Shown one piece after another: positions 22,026 to 31,766 of a DNA stretch of 64,000 nt. Under the pieces are notes generated by a model that made no database searches, was not told the DNA's origin, and saw only the letters and a list, made by a program, of their open reading frames with translations. Position numbers and translations under genes: made by a program. The first letter of the stretch is position 1. Every line of letters starts with the position of its first letter. The stretch comes from Branchiostoma floridae (lineage: Eukaryota; Chordata; Leptocardii; Amphioxiformes; Branchiostomatidae), in the NCBI RefSeq assembly GCF_000003815.2, contig NC_049979.1, positions 15,433,240-15,497,239 of the forward strand. Reading direction: 5' to 3'.

Positions 22026-24820
22026 TCTTGTCTTATTGTGTTGATGCTGCTCCGTCTTCTATTGTTGTTTGTGTCGTTATTGATACTGATGATTTAATTT
22101 CTGATGACGTCAGAGGATGCAAACATACAGCCTTAACACCCAATGTCATAACATCCCTAATGCAGTACTGAGTGAAGTTGATAGAAGGTGCTGCTCACGT
22201 TCACTACGGTATATATACTGCATCTTTGAACGTCTCCGTTTTCTCCGGTGAAGAGGCAAGGAGAGGCCTTCCTCGGGACCGAGAACTTCATTGAAAAAAT
22301 AGAGAATGTCAATAAGCTTTGTGGAAATGATATTGATGGCCAAGTTTTGACTACACCTTGGAGTACGAAGCCCGTACAAATGTACGGGTACACAGGGGAA
22401 GGTTGCTGGTACCTGATGTCAAAAATAATTTGTTAGACTACATGTATTCAAATTGTATTCGACACAACATATGTTAAATAAGGACGCATTCTCACTAAAA
22501 TGGCAAAACTTGCAGCCTAAAAGTTACATAAGGCCACAGCAAGTATATTTTATGGATGACATCCGCGTGCTCCATTTTTGCCCGATTTCAGAAAAAAAAA
22601 GAAATTTTGTCTTCTTCGGACATGGTCAACATGACGAAAAGTTACGAAAATGAGCAAATGTGTTGTGTTATAGCCTAATAATTGTACTAGAAGTGACACT
22701 AGTGTGGTAACCATGACTGTAACTGTAGAAGTGAAACTAGTTGGATAATTGTAAAAGTGACACCAATATGTTAACCATGAGTGTAGTAGTTGTACCAACT
22801 TTATTTGTGATACCAGTCTACCACACAAGTGTCATCAGTACATGTCTTGGATACAAGGAATGAATGTCTTGGTGGCTGTGATACTATGTTTTGTTGCTTA
22901 AATTCTTGTTACAACGTTTATTGTGTCTATTTAGAAAATGCAGCCATCCTGTTTTTTGCACCCATCTTGTTTTTGTTTTTTGTTTGCCCTATGTCACTAT
23001 TTTTGCAGTCTGAAAAGAATGTCACCCATAAAACTTACTTGCTGTGGCCTTCCGACCACTGGAAACGATAGAGAACACAATGAAATAACTCAGCTCGGCG
23101 CATTCTAAATTATTCATCGCTTCATGAGAGGTCGTCGCGTGATGACAGGGGTAATTGGTACGTGAGATAACTACAGTTGACTTAGCTTCATGGTTTAATA
23201 ACATGTTCGTGTCAACTCCGGTCACATCAATATAATGGTTCTTGACAGGCGAATAGTGGTATGTAGCCGGGAGAGCGAAATGGTGTAAGAGTCAAGTCAA
23301 CAGTCTATTTTGCTCCTCTCTCTTTTTGAACGTCGCTGTCCGTTATCGTTTTGTCGCGCCTCTTCCCGTTATTCCAACCCCTCCTGCTCCGTTCTCGTGT
23401 GAGACAGTTTGTGCCACAAGATCACGCTGCACTGTGACACCGACACCGATAAGGTGTTGTCTATGGAGGCGTCGCCAGGCAACCAAGATAGCATCAACAA
23501 AGCGTTGTCATGACCATGCCCCAAGATATTACCTGATGTGTAGGCTTCACATGAACGAAGAGATTCGGGGCGCACTCATGAACCAGGTATGGTGTGAACG
23601 CTGTGAAATTATGACATATGATGCAGGTCCTTCATGGTTTCACTCGCAAGATTCACACCTTACTGGTTCCCACAGAAAAGGTTATTCAAGGACATAGACT
23701 ACCCACCCCTGACGAGTGCTTACACCTTTCACCAGGAGACGAGGCTTTGGAGCAAAATTGTCTCCAGTAAAGTTGCAAGATGCCTGCATAATGTTAAAAC
23801 ACGTATGATGTGGACATGGTGCTCACAGTCATATTTGTGGGAAGATGATTAAAACAGTCCACAGTCGGACCCATAGTGACACTTTATTTCCCAAAAAGGG
23901 ACTTCTGTACATTGACTCATTCGCTGAAAGACTCCGTGGCCCTGTACATAAATGGTTGCCAAGAAAGTGGATGGCTTTACGATCTTCGCAATTTACTATT
24001 GACTGACTTTTAGTTTTACGCCAGCGTCCTGTTCTCATCTTTAATCCATATATGGGCATGACGAGTGACGAGCTACGCCCCCCCCCCCCCACACTCATCA
24101 CGTCCACTAAACTTCCTGGTAGTGCGTTTTCATGACACTTTGCTTTTACTTTCGGCAAAAAAGTTGTTTTCGGCAGCATTTGTGGTTTCAGTTGCAATTG
24201 CCTAGCTATTGAATACTCTCGACAAAAGGCTATCACATATCAAGCGCATTATACTGTCCTTACATATACGCAGTGATAGACAACAGGTCTATGGCATACA
24301 TTATAAGAGCATTCATGTTGAAATTTCATTGTTCATCGTTTGACTCGTGCGGGACATCAATAATTCAGTACCCAGTGGTCTGACATATAATAGAAAGTAC
24401 CACCTGGTATTGAGCTCTGATAAATTCCACATCATAGGTATTTCATTCCAGTATGCATTAAGTTATACATTGAGTTAAAATGCATTGAGTTAGCTTTTAG
24501 ACTAAAACCCTTTTCGTTTACGGGATTATATGTCCCTGGTATTAATTATTTTGAACACCTTAAGAAACCATAGTTACCACATCGGAGGGCAATGGGCGGT
24601 GAGAGGTGAAGGCAATACTATATTTTACATATTAGACACGGTTGTCAGTACAGCAATATGCCCGCCTGTCCTTATAGTTTTGTCTGGAGGAAGGTGGGGT
24701 GAAATGTCGGCAATGGTATCAAGATCAAGATCAATAAAAGGTGAACAAAAGTTTGGAAACAGTTGACCTTGAAAGAACGGATTGGCGTTTCTACATCCGG
24801 TACATAATGATTCACCTCTG
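22026..24820. other. Intergenic region between the globin and coiled-coil gene A
   Basis: Contents are the second copy of the dispersed repeat (22535-23070) and poly-C runs near 24080 and 24858. Open frames of up to 135 codons (for example 23829-24236, minus) show no domain I can name. I support no gene here. Confidence 0.5.
22535..23070 (+). repeat. Dispersed repeat, copy 2
   Basis: This is the same-orientation, diverged counterpart of 12625-13200. It lies outside the globin gene. It has no visible coding capacity, TIR or target duplication. Confidence 0.75.
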
Positions 24821-24856
24821 TCCGTCCGTAACCTCCCTTCACTCACTCATATGTGC

Positions 24857-24880
24857 ACCCCCCCCCCCCCCCCCCCCCCC
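24857..24880. repeat. Poly-C tract
   Basis: An uninterrupted run of more than 20 C lies in the upstream region of coiled-coil gene A. Shorter C runs occur at about 24079-24090 and 27789-27800. Length is likely polymorphic or poorly sequenced. Confidence 0.95.
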
Positions 24881-25095
24881 AAACAGGCACCACAACCCGT
24901 CCAGCAACCTATCACTTTCATGGGACATGACTGTTACTCTCTGTCAAGGCACTACCGTACCCGAGAATCCCCGTAAGACTATATTGCTAAAATATTTCAA
25001 TGTTTCAAATATAAACAATTACTAGAAAGTACTTTTGTCGTAGAAAGTAGTACATGTAACTATGCATGCATGATACGACAACATAATGGCCTGGG

Positions 25096-25180
25096 CCAAT
25101 TTGACAATCACCCGGTTTCTTAGTAACGCCGCATCCATGGCGACCCCGTCTGCACCATGGGACAACAGACAAGGTTATTT
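25096..25180 (+). promoter_or_regulatory. Core promoter of coiled-coil gene A: CCAAT, X-box, TATA-like
   Basis: CCAAT lies at 25096-25100. A 13-bp X-box, GTTTCTTAGTAAC (25115-25127), fits the RFX consensus RYYNYY-N(1-3)-RRNRAC with a 1-nt spacer. CCATGG follows at 25136, then a GGACAACA block and GGTTATTTAAT, a TATA-like element near 25173. The same blocks in the same order precede genes B and C. The X-box ends 107 bp before the ATG. Confidence 0.7.
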
Positions 25181-25233
25181 AATCATAGGCCCGCGTCTTT
25201 CCGCCATTGAGAACCTGTGCACCAGCAGCAGTC

Positions 25234-26592
25234 ATGAGTAAACCCGCTGTCACCAAACAGACCAAGACTGGCAGGAAAGCCAAGCAGGGGAGGAAGCCTA
25301 CTGCCGACCCGCCTGAGACTGAATCCGCCACCAGCTCAGCCAAGAGGGGACAGAGCGAGAAATATGACAGCACGATGGCCTTGGACACTGTGAACGGAGC
25401 CACTGTCGACATCTCTCCCAAGAAACCCAGCCAAGAAGCAAAGGAACGAGTGCGCGAGAAGCTTCAGATCCACGAACTCCAGAGTGAGCTGACCAAGAAG
25501 AGAGTCGAGTGCGACATTTTGCGAGAAGGCAGCAGGCAGATAAAAGAAGAGCTGAGCTATCAGAAGGAAGTACTGTCTCAACAGACCAATGATACCATAC
25601 GCCGTCTTGAGCAAGAAAATCATGAGCTGTCCGCTGTGGTGGAAGAACAGAGGAGACGGGGAGGCGAGATGGAGAGGGAAGTTCAGGACCTCCAGAAGGT
25701 TCTCAAAGATACATCGGAAAAGCTGAAAGTGGCACAAGAGAAATGGAAAACGCTTGAAGCGGAAAACAGGCAAATTGAAGAAGAGAAGGAGGAGCTGCGA
25801 AAATCTAATCGCCGCCAGGTGGAAGAAATCAGCGCTGCTAAGGCAGAAATTACCAAGATTACTCGGCAGGCGGAGGAGGCGGAGACGAAAGCGACCCAGG
25901 AACTACAGAAGCGACAAGAGGTGGAGGCAGAGAATGAAGAAGTTCAGAAAGAGAGAGATGCCGCAATATTCGAGAGAGACCAGGCTCAGGCTTCTTGTAA
26001 GGCACTAGAAGAGCAGATAGAGAGGACGGAGCAGGAAAAGCGGGACCGGCCGTCAGAGGAAGCCCAAACCGACCTCCGGTCCTGCGTGTCCTGTCTCAGC
26101 AAGAATGAGTACAAGGGTGACATCACAGTGATGGAGTCGTGTAGCCTTCTCCCGTACTTCATCCACGGCGACAGGAAGAACCTTGTCATCCCGCTGCGCC
26201 GCAAACAGACCGAGTCTCAGTCCGAGTCTGCGTCCCAGCCCAACGTCATCGATCTGAATGAATACAAGGCGGGCAACACGCAAGACCGCACGCCGCTCAA
26301 TGCCAGTGGTCAGCGGCCAGCACCGCCGAGGAAGCTGAAGCACAGAACCTCCTCCGACCAAAGCACGAAACTGCCGAGCTTGCTGAAGTCGAAGAAAGGA
26401 GTTGCCGGGAAAGAAGTGGCGACATCCGACCTTTACATGACCGGGAAGTTCGCGAACGCCATCAGCGTGGACTCCAGCTCGGAGCCGCAGGTGCTGCTGC
26501 ATCAGGGGCAGGTCCTGCTGATTGACCAGCAGAGTGACGGCTCCTATGTCCTGGTGGACGGGAACAGCGAGGACGGGGAGCAGGGGCACTGA
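25234..26592 (+). CDS. Intronless coiled-coil protein A (tandem paralogue family)
   Basis: A single exon encodes 452 aa. The ATG at 25234 was chosen because the same CAGCAGTCATGAG context starts gene C. A basic Lys-rich N-terminus (1-40) is followed by a conserved block containing KYDS and SPKKPSQEAKERV (about 44-110). A long Glu/Lys/Gln heptad coiled coil spans about 75-275. The conserved C-terminal region starts at TDLRSCVSC (a CxxC near 283) and includes GDITVMES, LLPYFIHGDR, LPSLLKSKKG (about 380) and TGKF. There is no signal peptide, membrane segment or catalytic motif. I do not recognise the family. The conserved X-box promoter suggests a ciliary or centrosomal role, which is inference. 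The lack of introns hints at retroposition before tandem duplication. AATAAA at 26762 probably ends the transcript. Confidence 0.85.
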   Translation: MSKPAVTKQTKTGRKAKQGRKPTADPPETESATSSAKRGQSEKYDSTMALDTVNGATVDISPKKPSQEAKERVREKLQIHELQSELTKKRVECDILREGSRQIKEELSYQKEVLSQQTNDTIRRLEQENHELSAVVEEQRRRGGEMEREVQDLQKVLKDTSEKLKVAQEKWKTLEAENRQIEEEKEELRKSNRRQVEEISAAKAEITKITRQAEEAETKATQELQKRQEVEAENEEVQKERDAAIFERDQAQASCKALEEQIERTEQEKRDRPSEEAQTDLRSCVSCLSKNEYKGDITVMESCSLLPYFIHGDRKNLVIPLRRKQTESQSESASQPNVIDLNEYKAGNTQDRTPLNASGQRPAPPRKLKHRTSSDQSTKLPSLLKSKKGVAGKEVATSDLYMTGKFANAISVDSSSEPQVLLHQGQVLLIDQQSDGSYVLVDGNSEDGEQGH

Positions 26593-28180
26593 GCTGTCAA
26601 CATAACACCAGACGAAGTTTACCTCCTGCATGCTGACGTTGACGTTTTGATAGATGTAGGCAATATATCTTCTTTATATGCAAGCGATCTTATTGTATTT
26701 TTGAATACTGTCAGATTAATGAGAAGACTATGATAAAATCACCTATCTGATTTCCTAAGATAATAAATAATATTTGATAGGCGTTAATGACGCTTCTTCA
26801 ATTTTAAGTGATGAGAAATGTTGCGGCTTGCATACTGAGTGTTTCAGTTGTCAAGTAGGATTTTAACCCGATGTGTGTGCTTTTCTACCAAATTATGTAC
26901 AGAAATAGACTTCACTTGATGGCTGAGGAAAACACTATATTGTGTACATTAGACAACCACAGTAAACTATACCATGTGAGACAAAAACAAATTACATAAT
27001 GTTAAGTGTGAAGGGATAAACTATTAGCGCTATAGTAGTTTGAGTTTGTATTGCAAAATGTACGAAAATAAGTTAATATCAACCTCAAAGTCAATGGTTG
27101 AAATCATCACACTGTTTTCGCTCTGTTTAAGTGTTTTGTTGGCTAGAGGGTTGTGCTCATTAAATAATATGTCCTTTGATCTTTCTTGTTCTTTCCTCAC
27201 GGGGTTCGTAAGAAGGACTCTGGCCCATTATGTGAATGAAGGTAATAATATAAGCAATAAAAAGTCACCCAAGTAACTGATTTAGATAGATTTCTAAACG
27301 ACCAAATGCTTCAGACAGTGTCAACGATCATGTCACTAGCAAAACGGAGTGGTAGATGTCTGAAACGTCTGACGTAAAACTTATCAAGCTTGCGTGACTT
27401 TTGTATTGTGGATGAGCCCATTATTACAACTTCCCTTGCTGAAATATGAAAGGAGATCTAATACCCTGCATTTCCGTGTGTGTAATCATCTTCATGATCT
27501 AACGGTTATAACCATGGGTGTCCGGATTACGAGCTGCGCATGTCTACTCGTACCCTCGTAAGGACAACAGCCGTAGGACAAGCCGTATGGTAACAAAGAG
27601 GTCGACATAGGAACGTAATTGGAGTCAAGGGAAACGTCCTCGGGTGGAAGAAAAGAAAGCAATAAAGAAATGGAAGACAATTATATACATTTGTACGCAT
27701 GTGTAAAGAACAGGGCTAAGTCACAAGATGCATTAAAGCTATCTATATTATCTTACTCTTAATAAAACCCTTTGCTCTGTAGCCAACAATCCCCCCCCCC
27801 CGTTAGATTTCAAGACATCGTGGATTGTGTGATCATGAGAGAGAAATGCAGACGCAGTATCGACAATGGGATTACTGGTCTGTCTCTAACATGTGCACGC
27901 TCCACAGAACACCAGAACACGATCTATGGTCTCTGGGATTCATGTGATAACCTGGCCAGTAACCATTCTCACCAATGTCATCTTAGGGATGTTTTACCGG
28001 CTACGGTCCTATAAAACATGGCCTTTTTTCACAGTTTATAATTCCAGTCGGCCTATCTGATCCCCAGAGTGCGCTAGACGGCCCGGCACTGTACAGATAT
28101 CGGGGAGCCCCGGATGGTATGGCTACCAGACGGACCGCTGACGTCATATTTTCCTAATACACCACAGTCAATCGGGCTAA
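26593..28180. other. 3' UTR of gene A and convergent intergenic sequence
   Basis: Gene A's 3' UTR runs to AATAAA at 26762-26767, or less likely to the AATAAA near 27255. The rest holds a poly-C run near 27789 and no supported gene. Confidence 0.5.
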
Positions 28181-28991
28181 GACATATGATAGTTTATTCG
28201 AGTTTGCGTACATGCATGGTACATACACAGATTACAAACATGACAGTATCTTCCTATGGTTATAACAAACTTTCTCGATCCCGCATCTCCAAAATTATGA
28301 TATGTATACCCTATTTTTGTTTCAAAATGAAATGTTATATTTACAAACAACAACACGTAACGGTTTTCGACATTTTTTGTCTACACAGTATACATTGCAT
28401 GACAGAATTTTCTGTTAGCCTAATACAAAATAGTTTTCTATTTAGTATATGCAGCGAGGTGTATAATACCCCTCTAATTGCCTATTTGATACATGTAGCG
28501 AGGTTCTCTATTCATACAGCCAGCTTTATACTTACAATGGTTTTCTGGCGTTTAGACGGATCAGTGTACATCTTTTCCCAGCTGCACTATACATACAGCC
28601 TACGCATTTCTAAAACTCATGGTGCAGAAAGTGTCTTTTTTTCCTCCACACATGTATCACTATACTCTAGCTGGTAAACATGGTTATATTCACATTGCTT
28701 TTTTTCGACTTCCATTCATGTACAAATTGCACGACCCCATCCATTTATGTACAAATTCTGATAAGAAAAATGTGAGAAAGGCAAACCTACAACCCGCACC
28801 ATGAGGTAACATTAATATGTTGACATCTTGACATAAACTTGTCTATGGGCATTCAAGCGCTCTACCAGGAAAGATCATGCTGGATAGTACATGTAATGTA
28901 CTCACCCTTTCCTTCGCCGATAATGTTTCCCAAAGGAGAACTTAAACTATAGGAAAATGAATAAAGTCATCATGCTGAAGTCTAGACATTG
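28181..28991 (-). other. Probable 3' UTR of coiled-coil gene B (minus strand)
   Basis: AT-rich sequence lies directly downstream of gene B's stop. A minus-strand AATAAA is present near 28190-28198 (TTTATT on plus). A plus-strand 187-codon frame (28114-28677) crosses it but is low-complexity, domain-free and antisense, so I treat it as chance. Confidence 0.35.
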
Positions 28992-30796
28992 TCAGTTCTC
29001 TTTCTCTCTCACCCCCACTGCCTCGCGATTATCATCCACCACGACGTAGTAGCTGTTACCGCGCAGATCGACCAGCACAGTCTGCCCGTCCTGCATCTGT
29101 GGCTGCGAGCTGCCCTCCGAGTTGATGGAGTTCACGAACTTCCCGGTCAGCAGAGGGTCGGACATCTCCACCTCGCGCCCGCCCATTCCTTTCTTGGACT
29201 TCAGCAAGCTCGGCAGTTTCGTGCTCTGGTTGGAGGAGCTTCTGCGCTTCAGCTTGTTTGGTGGCGTCGGGCGGCGCAAACTGTAGTCGTTCAGATCGAT
29301 GGTTTTGGACTGTTTGTGATGAAGCGGGACGATGAGATTCCTTCTGTCACCGTGGATGAAGTACGGGAGAAGGCTGCACGATTCCATCACTGTGATATCA
29401 CCCTTGTATTCTCTCTTACTGGTACAGGACACGCAGGACTGGAGGTCGGTTTGGGTGGCCCCGGACTGCGTTTCCCGCTTCAAACTCTCTATATATTCTT
29501 CTAGGGCCTTGCAAGATGCCTGAGCCTCGTCTCTTTCAAACATTGTGGCATCTCTCTCTTTCACGACTTCTTCATTCTTCGCCTCCACTTCTTGTCGCGT
29601 CTGTCGTTCCTGGGCCGCCTTCTTCTCCGCCTCCTCTGCCCGCCGAGCAGTCTCGGTCACCTATGCCTTAGCAGCCCTGATTTCTTCCACCAGACGTCGG
29701 TTAGATTTTCGGAGCTCTTCTCCCTCTTCCTGGACTAAGTTTTCTCGTCCTCCACCGTTTTGTTCTTCTCCTCCCCGACGGTACGGACTTTTGTAACACC
29801 GCCTTCTCTTCGTCGGCGCGTTCATCTCCNNNNNNNNNNNNNNNNNNNNNNNNNNNNNNNNNNNNNNNNNNNNNNNNNNNNNNNNNNNNNNNNNNNNNNN
29901 NNNNNNNNNNNNNNNNNNNNNNNNNNNNNTTTAAGTGATTGTTGCAGCCCCTCTCTCTCTTCCTCGACAGATTTCTTTTCCTCCTCTACCTTCTTTTGCT
30001 TCTCTTGTCCTTCTTTTACCGACTTTTGTAACTCCTCTCTCTCTTCCTGAACGTGTTTCTTTTCCTCTTCCAGAGTTTCTTGCTTCTCTTGTGCTACCTT
30101 CAATAATTTTTGCAACTCCTCTCTCTCCTGCTCCAGCGTTTTCCCCCTGTCTTCTTCTTCTTTCAGTGACTTTCGCAGCTCTTCTATTTCTTCCTCATTG
30201 CGTTTCTTTTCCTCTTCCAGCGTCTTCTGGTTATCTTGTGATTCTTTGAGTGACTTTTGCATCTCCTCTCTCTCATCTTCAACATTCTTCTTTTCCCTTT
30301 CCAGAGTTTCCTGCTTTTCTTGCGCTTCTTTCAGCTCCTCTGATGCAGCACTTAGGTCCATCTGCAGGTCCTCAGCTCTTGTCTGCAGCTCACCTTCCCG
30401 TATCCTCAGCTCTTCCGCGACAGCTGACAGCTCTGCCTTCTCGTCCTTGAGACGGCGGATGATTTCATCGGCTTGCGCCTTCTGATAGTTAAGCTCTTCT
30501 CGTATCTGTCTCCCGCCCTCTCGTAGAATTTCGCACTCGTTCGTCTTTTGATTTAGCTCCTTCCGGAGCTCGTACATTTGAATTTTAGCTTGAACTCGGT
30601 CTTTCGCTTCTTGGCTGGGTTTCTTGGGGAATGTTTCGACAATACCTCCGTTGGCCGTGTTCAAGGACTGCGTGCTGTCGTATTTCGTGTTCCGTGCCAT
30701 CCTCGGTGATCTAGGGGCTGAGGTCGTCCCTGGCTGGCCGACGACTGGCTTCAATGCTGGCCCGTCCGGGTTATCGGTCTTTGTCGCGGAACTCAT
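28992..30796 (-). CDS. Intronless coiled-coil protein B, interrupted (stop codon, frameshifts, assembly gap)
   Basis: This is the minus-strand paralogue of genes A and C. The start at 30796 aligns with the Met of A and C; an upstream in-frame ATG at 30847 adds 17 residues. It keeps the KYDSTQSLNTANG and PKKPSQEAKDRV blocks, a long Glu/Lys-rich coiled coil with 28-residue tandem repeats, and the C-terminal region (TDLQSCVSC, GDITVMES, LLPYFIHGDR, LPSLLKSKKG, TGKF). The frame is broken. A TAG at 29663-29661 replaces the GAG of gene C. Single-base shifts occur near 29740-29743 (an A homopolymer on the coding strand) and 29774-29782. A 100-N gap covers 29830-29929. The shifts sit next to the gap and may be sequence errors; the stop could be real. 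It is either a recent pseudogene or a poorly assembled intact gene. Confidence 0.7.
29830..29929. other. Assembly gap (100 N)
   Basis: The gap has exactly 100 N, so it is probably a gap of unknown size. It falls inside the repetitive coiled coil of gene B. Confidence 0.99.
29930..30340 (-). repeat. 84-bp (28-residue) coiled-coil tandem repeats within gene B
   Basis: About four and a half diverged 84-bp units encode ELQKSLKE..., KQETLEEEKK and EEREEL motifs. The period of 28 residues is four heptads. Gene C has only one to two such units and gene A fewer. The array probably continues into the 100-N gap. Confidence 0.75.
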
Positions 30797-30844
30797 ATTC
30801 TTGACTGCTTCTGATGACGCCGCCCAGTCTGAATATCGCGATGA

Positions 30845-30930
30845 CAAGTAGCAGGTGAATATTTATGTGTCCTTGTTTGTTGTCCCTTGGCACGGCCGTC
30901 ACCATAGATGCGGCGTCACTAGGTAACGGG
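30845..30930 (-). promoter_or_regulatory. Core promoter of coiled-coil gene B: X-box and TATA-like
   Basis: On the minus strand GTTACCTAGTGAC (30927-30915) matches RYYNYY-N-RRNRAC. It is followed by CTATGGTGAC, CCAAGGGACAACAAAC and CATAAATA, as in gene C. The X-box ends 119 bp before the ATG. No clear CCAAT box is present. Confidence 0.65.
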
Positions 30931-31567
30931 TTAATTACACATCCAACCAAGGCTGTTATGTTGTTGTGCTACAGGTGTCAAAGAAAACGGTGTTCATAGT
31001 TTCGCCCGTCAGTTAGAAGGGTTCATATTCAAACAGACATTTCTTGCGTATAGTGGAATACATACCTTATTGTGAAACAGATGCAGGCAATTTGCACCTT
31101 GTATATCAGGTTCTGGGAAAATGTGGTCCATTGGGTTTGTCTGGTATCCTTGGCATGCATGTTTTATGTATGTAACGTTATATGTATGATAAGTGGTTAC
31201 GACGGGGAAACATCGTTATGATTGTGTGTCTACGTTTACATAAGTATGTTTGTGTGTGCGTGTGTACTTATGCCTGTAGGCGTCATAATATAAATAACCT
31301 CCAAAATTTGTCTCATCTTACATGAACACGTGCACATCCACATGCACACGCGCACAGCACCCCCCTTTCCGTCCGTTACCAGCGTTCAGTCACTGATGAG
31401 CACACCCGGTCACGTGATATATTAACCTGTTGCTACCTGCATTGTATCATATATTGACATATGGTACCTCAGAATCGTTAAAAGTTGACGTTGATTAGTT
31501 ATTTTACCCCTAGCAGGTGAGTGACTCAAGTAGTATAATTTTCCTCATAGTTATCACCTATAGCTTC

Positions 31568-31622
31568 GCACGACAACAGCACAAAAACGACAACAACACG
31601 ACATAACACGACAGCAACACAA
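31568..31622. repeat. ACGACA/ACAGCA-type simple repeat
   Basis: An imperfect CACGACA-, CAACA- and ACAGCA-rich stretch lies just upstream of the gene C promoter. Confidence 0.7.
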
Positions 31623-31631
31623 ATGCGTCAA

Positions 31632-31715
31632 CCAATGTAGCAATCACCCGGTTACCTAGGAACGATACCTCCATGGTGACGTCCTCACCAAGGGACAACA
31701 AACCAGGTTATAAAA
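31632..31715 (+). promoter_or_regulatory. Core promoter of coiled-coil gene C: CCAAT, X-box, TATA
   Basis: CCAAT (31632-31636), the X-box GTTACCTAGGAAC (31651-31663), CCATGGTGAC, CCAAGGGACAACAAACC and a good TATA box, TATAAAA (31709-31715), lie in the same order and spacing as in gene A. Homology to gene A's upstream region reaches further, to TCCGTCCGT at 31368 (24821 in A), about 400 bp before the ATG. Confidence 0.75.
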
Positions 31716-31766
31716 CCATCCGTCCGTGTCTTCATACCATTGGGAACCCGTGCACCGGCAGCAGTC

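Noticed and set aside
25207..25233. Upstream start for gene A (and 31740 for gene C)
   Set aside because: These frames begin at non-ATG codons. The shared first ATG context in A and C supports 25234 and 31767.
26053..26631. 192-codon and similar frames antisense to genes A, B and C
   Set aside because: They mirror the biased codon use of the coiled-coil genes on the other strand and have no independent features.
28114..28677. 187-codon plus-strand open frame
   Set aside because: It has no domain, an AT-rich composition and no promoter or splice context, and it is antisense to the likely 3' UTR of gene B.
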